64,000 bases of DNA from Actinomadura oligospora ATCC 43269 (lineage in GTDB: Bacteria; Actinomycetota; Actinomycetes; Streptosporangiales; Streptosporangiaceae). Below are positions 1 through 7,967 of the stretch, piece by piece (positions within the stretch are counted from its first letter, which is position 1; each line of letters starts with the position of its first letter). Below the pieces are notes generated by a model. That model searched no databases and had not been told where the DNA came from. It worked only from the letters and a program-made list of their open reading frames with translations. The position numbers and the translations under genes are program-made. Where the stretch lies: the NCBI RefSeq assembly GCF_000518265.1, contig NZ_JADG01000004.1, positions 558,001 through 622,000 of the forward strand. Direction: 5' to 3'.

Positions 1-447
1 CGCCACGATGCCCGAGGCCACGACGCCCGCCATCTCGGCCCAGGTGGGGTCCCCTCCCCAGGCGGTTCGCGCGTAGTACAGGTGGACGCCCGCGGCGACC
101 AGCAGGACGGCCCCGACGGCGGCCCATCCCGGCAGCGTGCGACGACGGCCGTAAAGGGCCAGGGCGTACAGGCTGAAGGGCAGCGCGAGCGGAGAGGCGA
201 GCACCGCGGCGACCGAGCACGCCAGGGCCACCGAGAAGGGGAACCGGCGCCGGAACGCCAGCGACAGCCCGGCGAGGCCCGCCACGATCACGGCGGGCAA
301 CGGCACACCCCGGCCGGGGGACAACGGGCTGGGGCCCAGCCCGAGCCCACCACCGGCGATCGTGACCGCGGCCGCGAACCCGACGTCGGACAGGGGGAGG
401 CGGATCCGCGGCGGAAAGGACCACGTCACCCTGCTCACGGTACCCAT
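1..447 (-). CDS. Sensor histidine kinase, N-terminal membrane part (partial)
   Basis: An open frame on the minus strand begins with ATG at 447 and runs without a stop through 149 codons to the window edge, so the 3' end is missing. The visible part has about four hydrophobic segments separated by short basic loops (a RRRFPF loop near residue 70 and a YGRRRTLPGW loop near residue 110). This pattern is what the membrane sensor region of actinobacterial HisKA_3-type kinases looks like. The start lies one nucleotide after the permease stop (TGACATG), so it is the last visible gene of the ABC operon upstream. A kinase next to an ABC exporter suggests sensing of the exported compound or of envelope stress. 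The catalytic part is outside the window, so the kinase call is an inference from topology and context. Confidence 0.55.
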   Translation of the reverse strand, partial: MGTVSRVTWSFPPRIRLPLSDVGFAAAVTIAGGGLGLGPSPLSPGRGVPLPAVIVAGLAGLSLAFRRRFPFSVALACSVAAVLASPLALPFSLYALALYGRRRTLPGWAAVGAVLLVAAGVHLYYARTAWGGDPTWAEMAGVVASGIVA

Positions 448-448
448 G

Positions 449-2950
449 TCACTCGTGCGCGATCGCTGTCAGGACGTCCATCCGCCCGGCCCGCCGGGCC
501 GGCCAGACGGCGGCGGCCACGCCGATCACCCCGGCCAGGACCGCGCAGAGCGCGAGCGGGACCACCGGGACCACCAGCACGTCGAACCCCAGACCGGCCA
601 TGGCGTGCTGGAGGGCGATGCCGAAGCCCAGGCCGATGAGCAGTCCGAGCACCGCGCCGAACAGGGCGATCAGGATCGACTCCAGGCGGATCATGCGGCG
701 CAGCTGACCCCGGTCGACGCCGACCGCGCGGAGCAGGCCGAGCTCCCTCGTCCGCTCGAACACCGACAGCGCCAGCGTGTTGGCCACCCCGATCGCGGCG
801 ATGACGACCGACAGCGCCAGCAGCAGAGTGATCTGGGTGGTCATCTGGTCCAGGCTCTGAACCTTCTCCTTCTTCCACCCCGAACGGTCATAGATCCCCA
901 GGTCGGGATATCCGGCCAGGGACCGGCGGAGGGCCCGCAGGGTGGCCGCGTCCGCGGTCCTGACCTTGAGGCTCAGCGAGTGGGCGGCCGGAAGCGGAGT
1001 GTGGGCCTTGTAGAGGGACTCGGGAAGCATGACGTTCCCGAGACCGACCAAGGGGTAGATGCCCGCGACGCGCACGTCCTGCCCCCCGCCGTCGGGGAAC
1101 CGCGCCGACAGGATCGTCCCCACCTTCCAATGGTGGGCGGAGGCGACATCGCTCTCGACCAGTACCCCGTCGGTTCCAGCGTTGAGATCGCCGGCCGCCA
1201 TCCGGTGCGCGACGGGCGCCATGATCGTGGGCAGGTCCCCGGCGCTGTACTCGAGCCTGGATCCGTTGAGGTCGACCGTGCCCGTGTAGGTCGGGGTGGT
1301 CCGCTCGATGCCGGGCGTCGAGGCCGCCCGCCTGATCGCGTCCGCGTCGATGGAGCTCCCCCGGACGGGGAGGACGAAGTAGTCGTCGACGAACGAACTC
1401 TCGATCTGCCGGCTGACGGACGCCTTCATCGAAGCGCCGAGCACGTTGACGGTGCCGACCAGGGCCAGGCCGACCATCAACGCCCCCGCCGTGGCGGCCG
1501 TCCGCCTGGGGCTGCGCTGGGCGTTGCGTCTGGCCAGGAGGCCCGGGGTTCCGAACCATCGGGGAAATCCCTTGCCGAGCAGCTCGATGACGGGGCCGCT
1601 GATGACCGGCGAGAGCGCCGTGACTCCCAGGAACACCAGCGTGGCTCCCAGACCCACCAGGGCCTTCGCCATCAGGCCGGCCCCCAGCTGCCCCGCCAGG
1701 ACGGCCAGCCCCCCGAGTGCGGTGAGGACGGTCCCGGTGACGACGCGTCGGCCGAGTGCCCGCTGCGGCGGGGCGACGTCGTCGCGAAGCGCCGCGATCG
1801 GAGGGATCCGGGCGGCGCGGCGGGCGGGTACGTAGGCGGAGACGACGGTGGCCGTCGTGCCGACGACGTAGGACGCGGCGACCGCGGTGCCGGAGAAGGC
1901 CGGCGCGCTCGTGGCACCGCCGTTGAGGATCACCTGAAGGAACGCGGCCATCCCCGTCCCGGCCGCCAGGCCGAGCGTCGAACCGACGACACCCACGGCG
2001 AACGCCTCACCCAGGACCGCCCGGGACACCTGCTTGTTCGAGGCGCCGAGGGCGCGCAGCAGCGCCAGCTCCCTCGTCCGCTGGGCGACGAGCATGGAGA
2101 AGGTGTTGAAGATGACGAAGGCGCCGACGAACACCGAGATCAGCGCGAAGGCCGTCAGGAAGCCGCCGACGTACGACAGGGTGGCCAGGTCGTTCCTCAG
2201 TTCGGTCCGCAGTTGCGTGCCGGTGATCGCTTCGAGCCGGCCGGGCAGCACGGCGGCGACCCGTCCCCGCAGGACCGACTCGCTCACCCCGTCCGACGCC
2301 ATCCGTACAGCGGTGAAGTCTCCGGGGCGCAGCAGCAGCCGCTGCGCCGTCGGGGTGTCGAAGAGCGTCAGCGTCCTGCCCGCCAGATCTCCCGAACCGA
2401 CCAGCCCGACGATCCGCATCGGCCGGTCGGCGCCCTTGAACCGCACGGTCGCCTCGTCGCCGGTCCGGAAGCCTCCGCGCTTGGCGGTGGCCTCGTCGAC
2501 CACCATCTCCGCCGGTCCGTTCGGCGCGCGCCCGGTCTTCAGCGGGTGGTCGCCACCCGGGATCCAGTTGCCGCCCGTCTGCGAGACCGAACCGGGGTTC
2601 TGAGCCCCCTGCGCGGCGACCGCCGTCCCGTCCTTGCCCACCAGGGCCGCGTATCCGGTGACGACGCCCACCGGCTCCCGCACCCCGGCGACCCCGCGGA
2701 CGCCGTCCAGGACGGACTCCGGCACGGGGACCGAGACCCCCTTGGTCCTCCCGCCCGGATCCTTCGCCCGAACCTCGACCGCGACGTTCCGGCCCAGGTG
2801 CCCGGCGATGTCCCCGGCCTGGCCGTCCATCGTGTCGGTGAAGATCAGTGTGCCGGCGACGAACGCGACACCGAGGACCACCGAGACCGCGGTCAGCAGC
2901 AGCCGCAGGCGGTGCGCCGCCAGACTCCGCAGCGTGAGCCGGAGCATCAT
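449..2950 (-). CDS. FtsX-type ABC transporter permease (two FtsX units)
   Basis: The product is 833 residues with the layout of the MacB/FtsX permease family: an N-terminal membrane helix (about residues 10-35), a large extracytoplasmic domain, three helices near residues 250-370 with the loop motif QRTRELALLRALGAS, then a second half with another extracellular domain and the matching loop FERTRELGLLRAVGV near residue 720, followed by three helices. Two FtsX units in one chain are usual for actinobacterial members. The start ATG at 2950 overlaps the ATPase stop as ATGA, which indicates translational coupling. The adjacent ATPase is its partner. The family moves lipoproteins, peptides or antibiotics across or out of the membrane; the substrate here cannot be told from sequence. 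Confidence 0.9.
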   Translation of the reverse strand: MMLRLTLRSLAAHRLRLLLTAVSVVLGVAFVAGTLIFTDTMDGQAGDIAGHLGRNVAVEVRAKDPGGRTKGVSVPVPESVLDGVRGVAGVREPVGVVTGYAALVGKDGTAVAAQGAQNPGSVSQTGGNWIPGGDHPLKTGRAPNGPAEMVVDEATAKRGGFRTGDEATVRFKGADRPMRIVGLVGSGDLAGRTLTLFDTPTAQRLLLRPGDFTAVRMASDGVSESVLRGRVAAVLPGRLEAITGTQLRTELRNDLATLSYVGGFLTAFALISVFVGAFVIFNTFSMLVAQRTRELALLRALGASNKQVSRAVLGEAFAVGVVGSTLGLAAGTGMAAFLQVILNGGATSAPAFSGTAVAASYVVGTTATVVSAYVPARRAARIPPIAALRDDVAPPQRALGRRVVTGTVLTALGGLAVLAGQLGAGLMAKALVGLGATLVFLGVTALSPVISGPVIELLGKGFPRWFGTPGLLARRNAQRSPRRTAATAGALMVGLALVGTVNVLGASMKASVSRQIESSFVDDYFVLPVRGSSIDADAIRRAASTPGIERTTPTYTGTVDLNGSRLEYSAGDLPTIMAPVAHRMAAGDLNAGTDGVLVESDVASAHHWKVGTILSARFPDGGGQDVRVAGIYPLVGLGNVMLPESLYKAHTPLPAAHSLSLKVRTADAATLRALRRSLAGYPDLGIYDRSGWKKEKVQSLDQMTTQITLLLALSVVIAAIGVANTLALSVFERTRELGLLRAVGVDRGQLRRMIRLESILIALFGAVLGLLIGLGFGIALQHAMAGLGFDVLVVPVVPLALCAVLAGVIGVAAAVWPARRAGRMDVLTAIAHE

Positions 2951-3717
2951 CGCGCCCCTTCGGCGCGCTTCATCCGCTCCAGCACCTTCTCGGCGCTCGG
3001 ATCGGCCATCTCCTCCACGACCCGGCCGTCGGCCAGGAACAGCACCCGGTCGGCATAGGAGGCGGCGACCGGATCGTGGGTCACCATGACGATCGTCTGG
3101 CCGAAGGTGTCCACGCCCAGCCGCATCAGGTCCAGGACCTCGGCCCCCGCCCTGGAGTCCAGGTTCCCGGTCGGTTCGTCGGCGAAGACGATCCGCGGTC
3201 GGGCGACCAGCGCCCTCGCGCACGCGACCCGCTGCTGCTGGCCGCCCGACAGCTCACTCGGCCGGTGCCCGAGCCGGTCCCCCAGCCCGACCGCGTCGAC
3301 CACCCGCGTGAACCAGCCCGGCTCCGGCCTACGGCCGGCGATGTCCAGCGGCAGCGTGATGTTCTCCAGCGCGGTCAGCGTCGGCACCAGGTTGAACGCC
3401 TGGAACACGAAACCGATCCGGTCCCGGCGCAACCGGGTCAGCTCCCGGTCGTCCAGCGCGGTGATCTCGGTGTCGCCGATCCAGATCTCACCGCCGTCGG
3501 CCGAGTCCAGCCCGGCCAGGCAGTGCATCAGCGTGGACTTGCCGGACCCGGAGGGCCCCATGATCGCGGTGAGTTCCCCCGCCCGGACCGCCACGTCCAC
3601 CCGGTCCAGCGCGACGACCCGCGCCTCCCCCACGCCATAGGACTTGCACAGTGCCGTCGCACGCGCGACGACGTTGGAGGCGTCCACGGCGGGAGCCGGT
3701 CTCAACTCTCGTGTCAT
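2947..3717 (-). CDS. ABC transporter ATP-binding protein (MacB/LolD type)
   Basis: A 256-residue nucleotide-binding subunit. Walker A GPSGSGKST lies near residues 54-62, the Q-loop (FVFQAFNL) near 105, the signature LSGGQQQR at 156-163 and Walker B VFADEPTGNLDS near 178-189. The FADEPTGNLD variant is typical of the MacB/LolD/FtsE group that pairs with FtsX-type permeases. ATG at 3717 has a GGGAG ribosome site a few bases upstream. The stop overlaps the start of the large permease (ATGA), so both are made as one unit. An N-terminal extension of about 15 residues precedes the ABC fold. Confidence 0.95.
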   Translation of the reverse strand: MTRELRPAPAVDASNVVARATALCKSYGVGEARVVALDRVDVAVRAGELTAIMGPSGSGKSTLMHCLAGLDSADGGEIWIGDTEITALDDRELTRLRRDRIGFVFQAFNLVPTLTALENITLPLDIAGRRPEPGWFTRVVDAVGLGDRLGHRPSELSGGQQQRVACARALVARPRIVFADEPTGNLDSRAGAEVLDLMRLGVDTFGQTIVMVTHDPVAASYADRVLFLADGRVVEEMADPSAEKVLERMKRAEGAR

Positions 3718-3811
3718 GCTCCCAGCGTCCGACGACGGCGCTCACCCCCGAAAGCCCGTGACGTTGTCGACCGCGTCAACCAAAGTAGACACCCGAGCCG
3801 GGACGCACGCC

Positions 3812-3841
3812 CAAGGCCACTCGGGTTCGGAAGTGGCCTTG
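3812..3841. terminator. Perfect 10-bp hairpin after the VOC fragment
   Basis: CAAGGCCACT at 3812-3821 pairs perfectly with AGTGGCCTTG at 3832-3841 across a 10-nt loop. It lies between the 3' end of the VOC fragment and the promoter side of the ABC operon. There is no U-tract, as is common for actinobacterial terminators. It could instead be an operator for the ABC operon, whose start is about 95 bp away. Confidence 0.5.
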
Positions 3842-3868
3842 ACCTTTGAGCTCGTGGCTGGGGGCGGG

Positions 3869-4240
3869 TCAGAGGTTCACGGCTGATGCGGTTTCCTGGA
3901 GTTCGTGGGCGTTCATGTCGGCGACGCGGGTGGTGAGGAACCAGGAGTGGCCGAAGGGGTCTTCGAGTTCGGCTTGCAGGTCGCCGTGGAACTGCATTTC
4001 GACTGGACGGATGACCTGTGCTCCGGCGGCGGTGGCGCGTTCGGTCAGGGCCTCGACGTCTGGGACGAAGACGAGGAAGTTGACCGGGGTGCCGCCGATC
4101 GTCCTCGGGCTGCGGAAGCGGTACTCGGGGTGTTCGTCGCGGAGCATGAAGACCGCGTCGCCGATCCGGAACTCGGCGTGGGCGATCTTGCCGCCCTGGC
4201 GGGGGATCTCGATGCTCACCTCCGCGCCGAAGGCGTCCTT
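3869..4240 (-). pseudogene. VOC (PhnB/glyoxalase-like) protein, 5' end deleted
   Basis: The frame encodes the C-terminal two thirds of a PhnB-like vicinal oxygen chelate protein, with the recognisable strings HAEFRIGDAVFML, PRTIGGTPV and LEDPFGHSWFLTTRV. Homology starts abruptly at KDAFGAE (about 4240), which corresponds to the usual YKDAFGAEE segment around residue 25-30 of full-length relatives. The first beta-alpha-beta unit is therefore missing. The upstream sequence belongs instead to the end of a LysR gene in another frame. A GTG at 4219 could still start a 116-residue product, but it would lack part of the metal-binding fold. I call it a fragment left by a deletion. Confidence 0.7.
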
Positions 4241-4241
4241 G

Positions 4242-4797
4242 GAGGGCGACGAACGTGCGCACGCGGCTGGTCAGGCCGCCGGACGGCCAGACGGGTCCGT
4301 ACTTGATCGGCGGCAGGTCCGTGACGGGCACGTAGGCGATGTCAGGACGGGCGTGGTACCGCGCGGCCTGGCTGCCCACCAGGGCCATCCCCGCGCCACC
4401 GCTGACCAGCGTCAGCAACTCCTGCCGCGAGGTCAGCACCCGCTCGCGCGTGATGGGACGTCCGCTGGGCGCCTGGGCGGGGATGAGGGCGTCCAGCAGG
4501 TAGTCGGGGGCGGACGCGGGCGCGAGCAGTGAAGCCCCGCCCGGCGGCGACGGCCTTGGCGATGCCGTCCTGGATGCGCTGGTATCCGGCCTGGACGTCG
4601 TCGCGGAGCGCGCTGCCGACCAGGGTGAGCGTCACCTTGCGGCTGGTCCGCTGGAACAGGTCCACGCCGAACCGGCGCTCCAGTCGCTTGATGGTCTGGC
4701 TGACCCGGGCACCGCTGACTCCCAGCCGTTCGGCCGTCCGGCCGAAATGCAGCTCCTCGGCCAGGGTCAGGAAGATCTCGATGTCACGCCGTTCCAT
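4242..4797 (-). pseudogene. LysR-family regulator with internal deletion, frameshift and lost C-terminus
   Basis: The N-terminus from ATG 4797 (MERRDIEIFLTLAEELHF) is a standard LysR winged helix through about residue 88. Near 4530 the reading frame must change to continue as LLAPASAPDYLLDAL and then the end of the effector domain (VSGGAGMALVGSQAARYH, DLPPIKYGPVWP, SRVRTFVAL). About 110 residues of the usual 300 are absent between the two parts, so a deletion, not a single-base error, joined them. The last few residues are replaced by the VOC fragment at about 4241. TACCGT at 4805-4810 on the minus strand, 7 nt before the ATG, looks like a leaderless -10 box. A truncated 150-residue HTH protein could still be made. 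Confidence 0.75.
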
Positions 4798-4902
4798 GTC
4801 CCACACGGTAGCGATCACTACGAAACGGCGGCGTTGTGAGTCGGTCGCCGGACTGGCGGGGTGTTACGTTGATCGGCTTTGCTCCGATCGGAAGGAAAGC
4901 GG

Positions 4903-5706
4903 ATGGACGTTCCCTCCCTGCACAGCGGGTTCCTCAGCGACGTGCTTCCCCGGATCCGTCAGGACGCGCGCGTGGCCGGTGTGGCGGTCACCGGGTCGAT
5001 CGCGACGGGCCGCCCCGATGAGTACTCGGACGTGGACCTGGTCGTGGTCGTCGACGACGAGGCGTACGACGCGGTCATGCGGGAGCGGCTCGCGCTGATC
5101 GGGTCCTGGGCCTCGCTGGTGGCCGGATTCACCGGGGAGCATGTCGGGGAGCCGCGGCTGATCATCACGCTCGTCGGGCCGCCGCTCCTGCACGTCGACT
5201 TCAAGTTCGTCCGGGTCTCCGACTTCGGCGAGCGGACCGAGGACCCGGAGGTCCTGTGGGAGCGGGACGGCCTCCTGAGCGGGGCCCTCTCCCGGCGGGC
5301 TCCGGACGCTCCGGGGTTCGACCTCCAGTGGATCGAAGACCGGTTCTGGATCTGGGTGCACTACGGCGCGACGAAGCTCGGCCGGGGCGAGCTGTTCGAG
5401 ACCATCGGCTTCCTCACCTACCTGCGCGAGACCGTGCTCGGCCCCCTGGCCGCCCGCCGGGTGGGGGCTCCCCCTCGCGGTGTTCGCCACCTGGAGGCCG
5501 TCGCGCCCGAGGAGGCGCGCGCCCTTCAGGCCACGCTGTGCGGTTACGACCGCGACGACGCCGGACGAGCCGTCCTCGCGACCGTCGATCTGTACCGCCG
5601 GTGGTCTGAGGCCGACGAGGCGACCCTCGAACGGCGCCACCGCGCCGAGGAGCTCGCCGTGCGGTACCTGCGCGAGGTCATCGAACGTGGCGACCGTCCG
5701 GCGTGA
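4903..5706 (+). CDS. Nucleotidyltransferase-domain protein
   Basis: A 267-residue protein whose N-terminal part carries the pol-beta-type nucleotidyltransferase signature GSIATGRPDEYSDVDL near residues 32-47: the hG-S pair, ten residues, then D-V-D supplying two metal-binding acidic residues. This fold transfers NMP groups to drugs, tRNA or proteins; relatives with an all-alpha C-terminal half, as here, resemble aminoglycoside nucleotidyltransferases. The start ATG 4903 has the site GGAAGGAAA about 6 nt upstream, better than the TTG eight codons earlier. It stands alone between the LysR remnant and a hairpin, with no MNT/HEPN partner beside it, so an antitoxin role is not supported. Substrate unknown. 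Confidence 0.8.
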   Translation: MDVPSLHSGFLSDVLPRIRQDARVAGVAVTGSIATGRPDEYSDVDLVVVVDDEAYDAVMRERLALIGSWASLVAGFTGEHVGEPRLIITLVGPPLLHVDFKFVRVSDFGERTEDPEVLWERDGLLSGALSRRAPDAPGFDLQWIEDRFWIWVHYGATKLGRGELFETIGFLTYLRETVLGPLAARRVGAPPRGVRHLEAVAPEEARALQATLCGYDRDDAGRAVLATVDLYRRWSEADEATLERRHRAEELAVRYLREVIERGDRPA

Positions 5707-5730
5707 CATTTTCGCAGGTCACATTGTCCT

Positions 5731-5760
5731 GACGTGTCCGCGGACATGCCCGGACACGTC
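5731..5760 (+). terminator. Hairpin terminator with nested palindrome
   Basis: GACGTGTCCG at 5731-5740 and CGGACACGTC at 5751-5760 form a perfect 10-bp stem with a 10-nt loop, 25 bp after the nucleotidyltransferase stop. The left arm and loop also contain the 12-bp palindrome TGTCCGCGGACA (5735-5746), so an alternative fold or an operator is possible. Confidence 0.6.
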
Positions 5761-5907
5761 GTGACACCGCTTCTTCTGGTGCCTGCCGTCCACGCTCTGC
5801 TGTCGTGGTCTCGCAGGTCGTCGGCGCGCTGGATGTGCGGAGGGAGACCGCCACCGCCGTGCCGTCGCGGACCTGCCGGTCATCAGATCCACCAGAAGGA
5901 GAACGAC

Positions 5908-6243
5908 ATGCGGAACACGCTGCGCGGTACGGCGACCGTCATCGCCGGGGCAGCCGCGATGAGCGGCTCGCTCCTGTTCACCGGGGTCGCCCAGGGGGCG
6001 GTCGGCGGGACGGGGAGCCCGGCCGTCTCTTCGGCCGGTCCCCACGGGTGCGTCCAGATCAGGCCCCTCGGCCACAACAACGGTGTGCAGGCGACGAACG
6101 TGAGCTGCGGACGCACCGTCCAGGTCCAGGTCATCTGGAGCACTCCCCCGAACAGCCGGTACTACGCGATCGCTCAGGGCGGGAAGCGGGACTACTACCC
6201 GCACTTCTCCTGGCAGAGCTACTCCACGTACGACGTCGTCTGA
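5908..6243 (+). CDS. Small secreted protein of unknown function
   Basis: A 111-residue product with a clear Sec signal peptide: basic n-region MRNTLRG, a hydrophobic stretch to about residue 25 and a VAQGA cleavage site. The mature part of roughly 80 residues has two cysteines (GCVQIRP and VSCGRT), which could form a disulfide, and is rich in Tyr, Ser and Gly towards the end (YYPHFSWQSYSTYDVV). The ribosome site AGAAGGAGAA lies just before ATG 5908. I do not recognise the family. It is convergent with a membrane-bound protein carrying a peptidase-inhibitor-like domain. Confidence 0.75.
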   Translation: MRNTLRGTATVIAGAAAMSGSLLFTGVAQGAVGGTGSPAVSSAGPHGCVQIRPLGHNNGVQATNVSCGRTVQVQVIWSTPPNSRYYAIAQGGKRDYYPHFSWQSYSTYDVV

Positions 6244-6298
6244 CGGCTGCGGCCGGGTGCGATGCCCCCCGCGTACGGTGGCGGCGGGGGCGTCGTCC

Positions 6299-7006
6299 TC
6301 AGCTGTGGTGGTAACTCAGCACCGCGACGGACGGCAGCGGGGCCCGGTTGAGGTGCTGCAGGATCGTCACCTGGCCGGTGCAGCCCGTCCCGGCGAAGAG
6401 CCGCTGCCGTTCCTTGCTGGTGTTCTGGACCGAACGGGCCACGAACGGCAGGGGCTGGCACCTGCTGTCGCTGAAGTAGTCCGGTGGCAGCGTGATCTTG
6501 CGGCCGAGGAAGTTCGGCTCCGGCCAGAAGCAGACGCTGCCCTCGACGCAGTCCGGAACACCCGCCGCAGCCGTGCCTTCCGATGCCCTGCCGCCCATGA
6601 ACCAGCCCACCGCGACGCCGGTCACCGCCGCGGCCGTCACGGCGGCGGCCACCGACACCGCCAAGCGCCGGGGGACGCGACGCCGCGCGCCTGCCGGGTG
6701 GACGGCGTCCTTCGCGGGGGCGGCGGACGCCTCGATCCGCCGCCGCACGGGCTCCAGTTCGTCCAGGAGGTCGAGCCGGCCGCATCCGTGCAGGTAGCAG
6801 CGGAGTTGCTGCGCCGTGGGGACCGCGCCGTTCTCGATGTTGGAGACGCGCTGGCGGGTCAGCGCGGCCCGGTCGACGTTCGAGCGTCTGGCCACGGCCT
6901 GCTGGGTGAGCTGTCCACGCAACTCCCGCAGGTACGCCCCGAACTCCTGAGCCGAGACGATCTCCACAGCGTCCACCCGCACTCCAGCGCACACGACGAT
7001 AGACAC
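6299..7006 (-). CDS. XRE-type HTH protein with membrane anchor and I36 inhibitor-like domain
   Basis: The 235-residue chain has three parts. Residues about 18-75 form a Cro/C1-type helix-turn-helix (FGAYLRELRGQLTQQAVARRSNV, then RVSNIENGAVPTAQQLRCYL). Residues about 110-135 are one transmembrane helix (LAVSVAAAVTAAAVTGVAVGWFM). The C-terminal 90 residues start with DCVEGSVCFWPEPNFLGRK and contain four cysteines, matching the peptidase inhibitor I36 (beta-gamma-crystallin-like) pattern of secreted actinobacterial proteins. The expected topology puts the HTH in the cytoplasm and the I36 domain outside. This would allow a direct membrane-crossing signal, but no function is proven. ATG 7006 is the only good start. 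Confidence 0.8.
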   Translation of the reverse strand: MSIVVCAGVRVDAVEIVSAQEFGAYLRELRGQLTQQAVARRSNVDRAALTRQRVSNIENGAVPTAQQLRCYLHGCGRLDLLDELEPVRRRIEASAAPAKDAVHPAGARRRVPRRLAVSVAAAVTAAAVTGVAVGWFMGGRASEGTAAAGVPDCVEGSVCFWPEPNFLGRKITLPPDYFSDSRCQPLPFVARSVQNTSKERQRLFAGTGCTGQVTILQHLNRAPLPSVAVLSYHHS

Positions 7007-7082
7007 TCATCGTAACCGGGCGAACACTAATGCGAACGGCGTCAACGCCGACCTTCGCCGCGACGTGTGCGACATGCCGTGG

Positions 7083-7595
7083 TCACCCGTGACGATGGCG
7101 GCGGACGGCATAGGCGACGGTGACGGCGGCCAGGAGAGGGCCCCAGGCCACGAGCGGCAGGTAGCAGAGGTAGAGGACGACCAGCTTGCCGCCATGAGGC
7201 AACTCCGGATCCGACGTCTCGAAGCCGAACACCAGGCCGCTCCAGAGCGCCATCAGGGCCGCGGCACCGAGGGCGGCGGGGATGATCGCCGCCAGAGGGT
7301 GGACGCGACGGCCCCGCAGGAACGGGATCCAGCGCGGCCAGATCTCACCCCAGGACCGGACGAGGCCCATGCTCAGGAACGCCGCCGCCTCGGACAGCAG
7401 GGTCAGCGCGCTCACGTAGCCGAGCAGGAAGAAGAAGTTCACATGGTCCGGGTCGCTGCTGCCGGTGAACCCGGCCGGAAGGCGGAGCGCGAACAAGATG
7501 CGCCAGATCCCCGACGGAATCGCGCACCACATCGTCGCCTGCGCCGCCCACTCCGCCCACCGCGGCACCGGCCCTCGCATGGACGTCGCACTCAT
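7083..7595 (-). CDS. Small multispanning membrane protein
   Basis: A 170-residue protein with four or five hydrophobic helices: ATMWCAIPSGIWRILFAL near residue 20, NFFFLLGYVSALTLLSEAAAFLSM around 50-75, AAIIPAALGAAALMALWSG around 105-125 and LYLCYLPLVAWGPLLAAVTVAYAV near the end. Trp and Pro residues flank the helices. I do not recognise a named family. ATG 7595 has a GGGAGGGG ribosome site upstream and overlaps the stop of the small ORF before it (ATGA), so the two are coupled. Probably an integral membrane protein with a structural or transport role that cannot be inferred. Confidence 0.75.
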   Translation of the reverse strand: MSATSMRGPVPRWAEWAAQATMWCAIPSGIWRILFALRLPAGFTGSSDPDHVNFFFLLGYVSALTLLSEAAAFLSMGLVRSWGEIWPRWIPFLRGRRVHPLAAIIPAALGAAALMALWSGLVFGFETSDPELPHGGKLVVLYLCYLPLVAWGPLLAAVTVAYAVRRHRHG

Positions 7596-7732
7596 CGCGC
7601 CCCTCCCACGGCAACGCGCCCGGCGCCGGACGGGGGTGGCTCCTTGTCGGGGCCTGTGGCCAGGAGGGCGGCGGCGATGAGGGCCGTCAGCGCTGCGACG
7701 ATGAGCAGCTTGACCTTCAGGTGTTTCGTCAT
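7592..7732 (-). CDS. 46-residue single-span membrane peptide
   Basis: MTKHLKVKLLIVAALTALI opens a short protein with one transmembrane helix (about residues 8-26) and a Pro/Gly-rich tail (GPDKEPPPSGAG). The stop overlaps the ATG of the following membrane protein as ATGA, and the third positions are GC-rich, both supporting a real gene despite its size. It is probably the first gene of a two-gene unit. It could assist insertion or activity of the larger protein; this is inferred only from the coupling. Confidence 0.6.
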   Translation of the reverse strand: MTKHLKVKLLIVAALTALIAAALLATGPDKEPPPSGAGRVAVGGAR

Positions 7733-7967
7733 GGCAGCAAGATCTCGTCCGGCCCGGGCGCGACACCTCCCCCGCGCGGCCGATCGGCGTCGTCCTCGCG
7801 GGGGAACCGAGGTGCGCGGGGTGCCGGGGCGGTCGCCGCCGACCGGCAAAACGCGTGATCGGGGACGGATCGGCATGGTCCGCGTTTCGGCAGCGCGCGG
7901 ACGGACGGGAGTGTCAGACTCGGTACCTTCGGAAACGGTTTTCAGTTTCAGGACGGGGGCATCGCTC

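Noticed and set aside
362..3058. Very long open frame on the plus strand, antisense to the FtsX permease
   Set aside because: The translation is Arg/Gly/Pro/Asp-rich without any domain, and the minus-strand frame has clear ABC permease motifs. Long antisense frames are normal at this GC content.
4903..5706. Nucleotidyltransferase as half of an MNT/HEPN toxin-antitoxin pair
   Set aside because: No HEPN-like or other small partner gene adjoins it, and at 267 residues it is longer than minimal MNT antitoxins.
7065..7967. In-frame upstream extension of the P-loop ATPase
   Set aside because: It crosses an oppositely oriented pair of membrane protein genes and the ATPase fold begins directly at GTG 7968.
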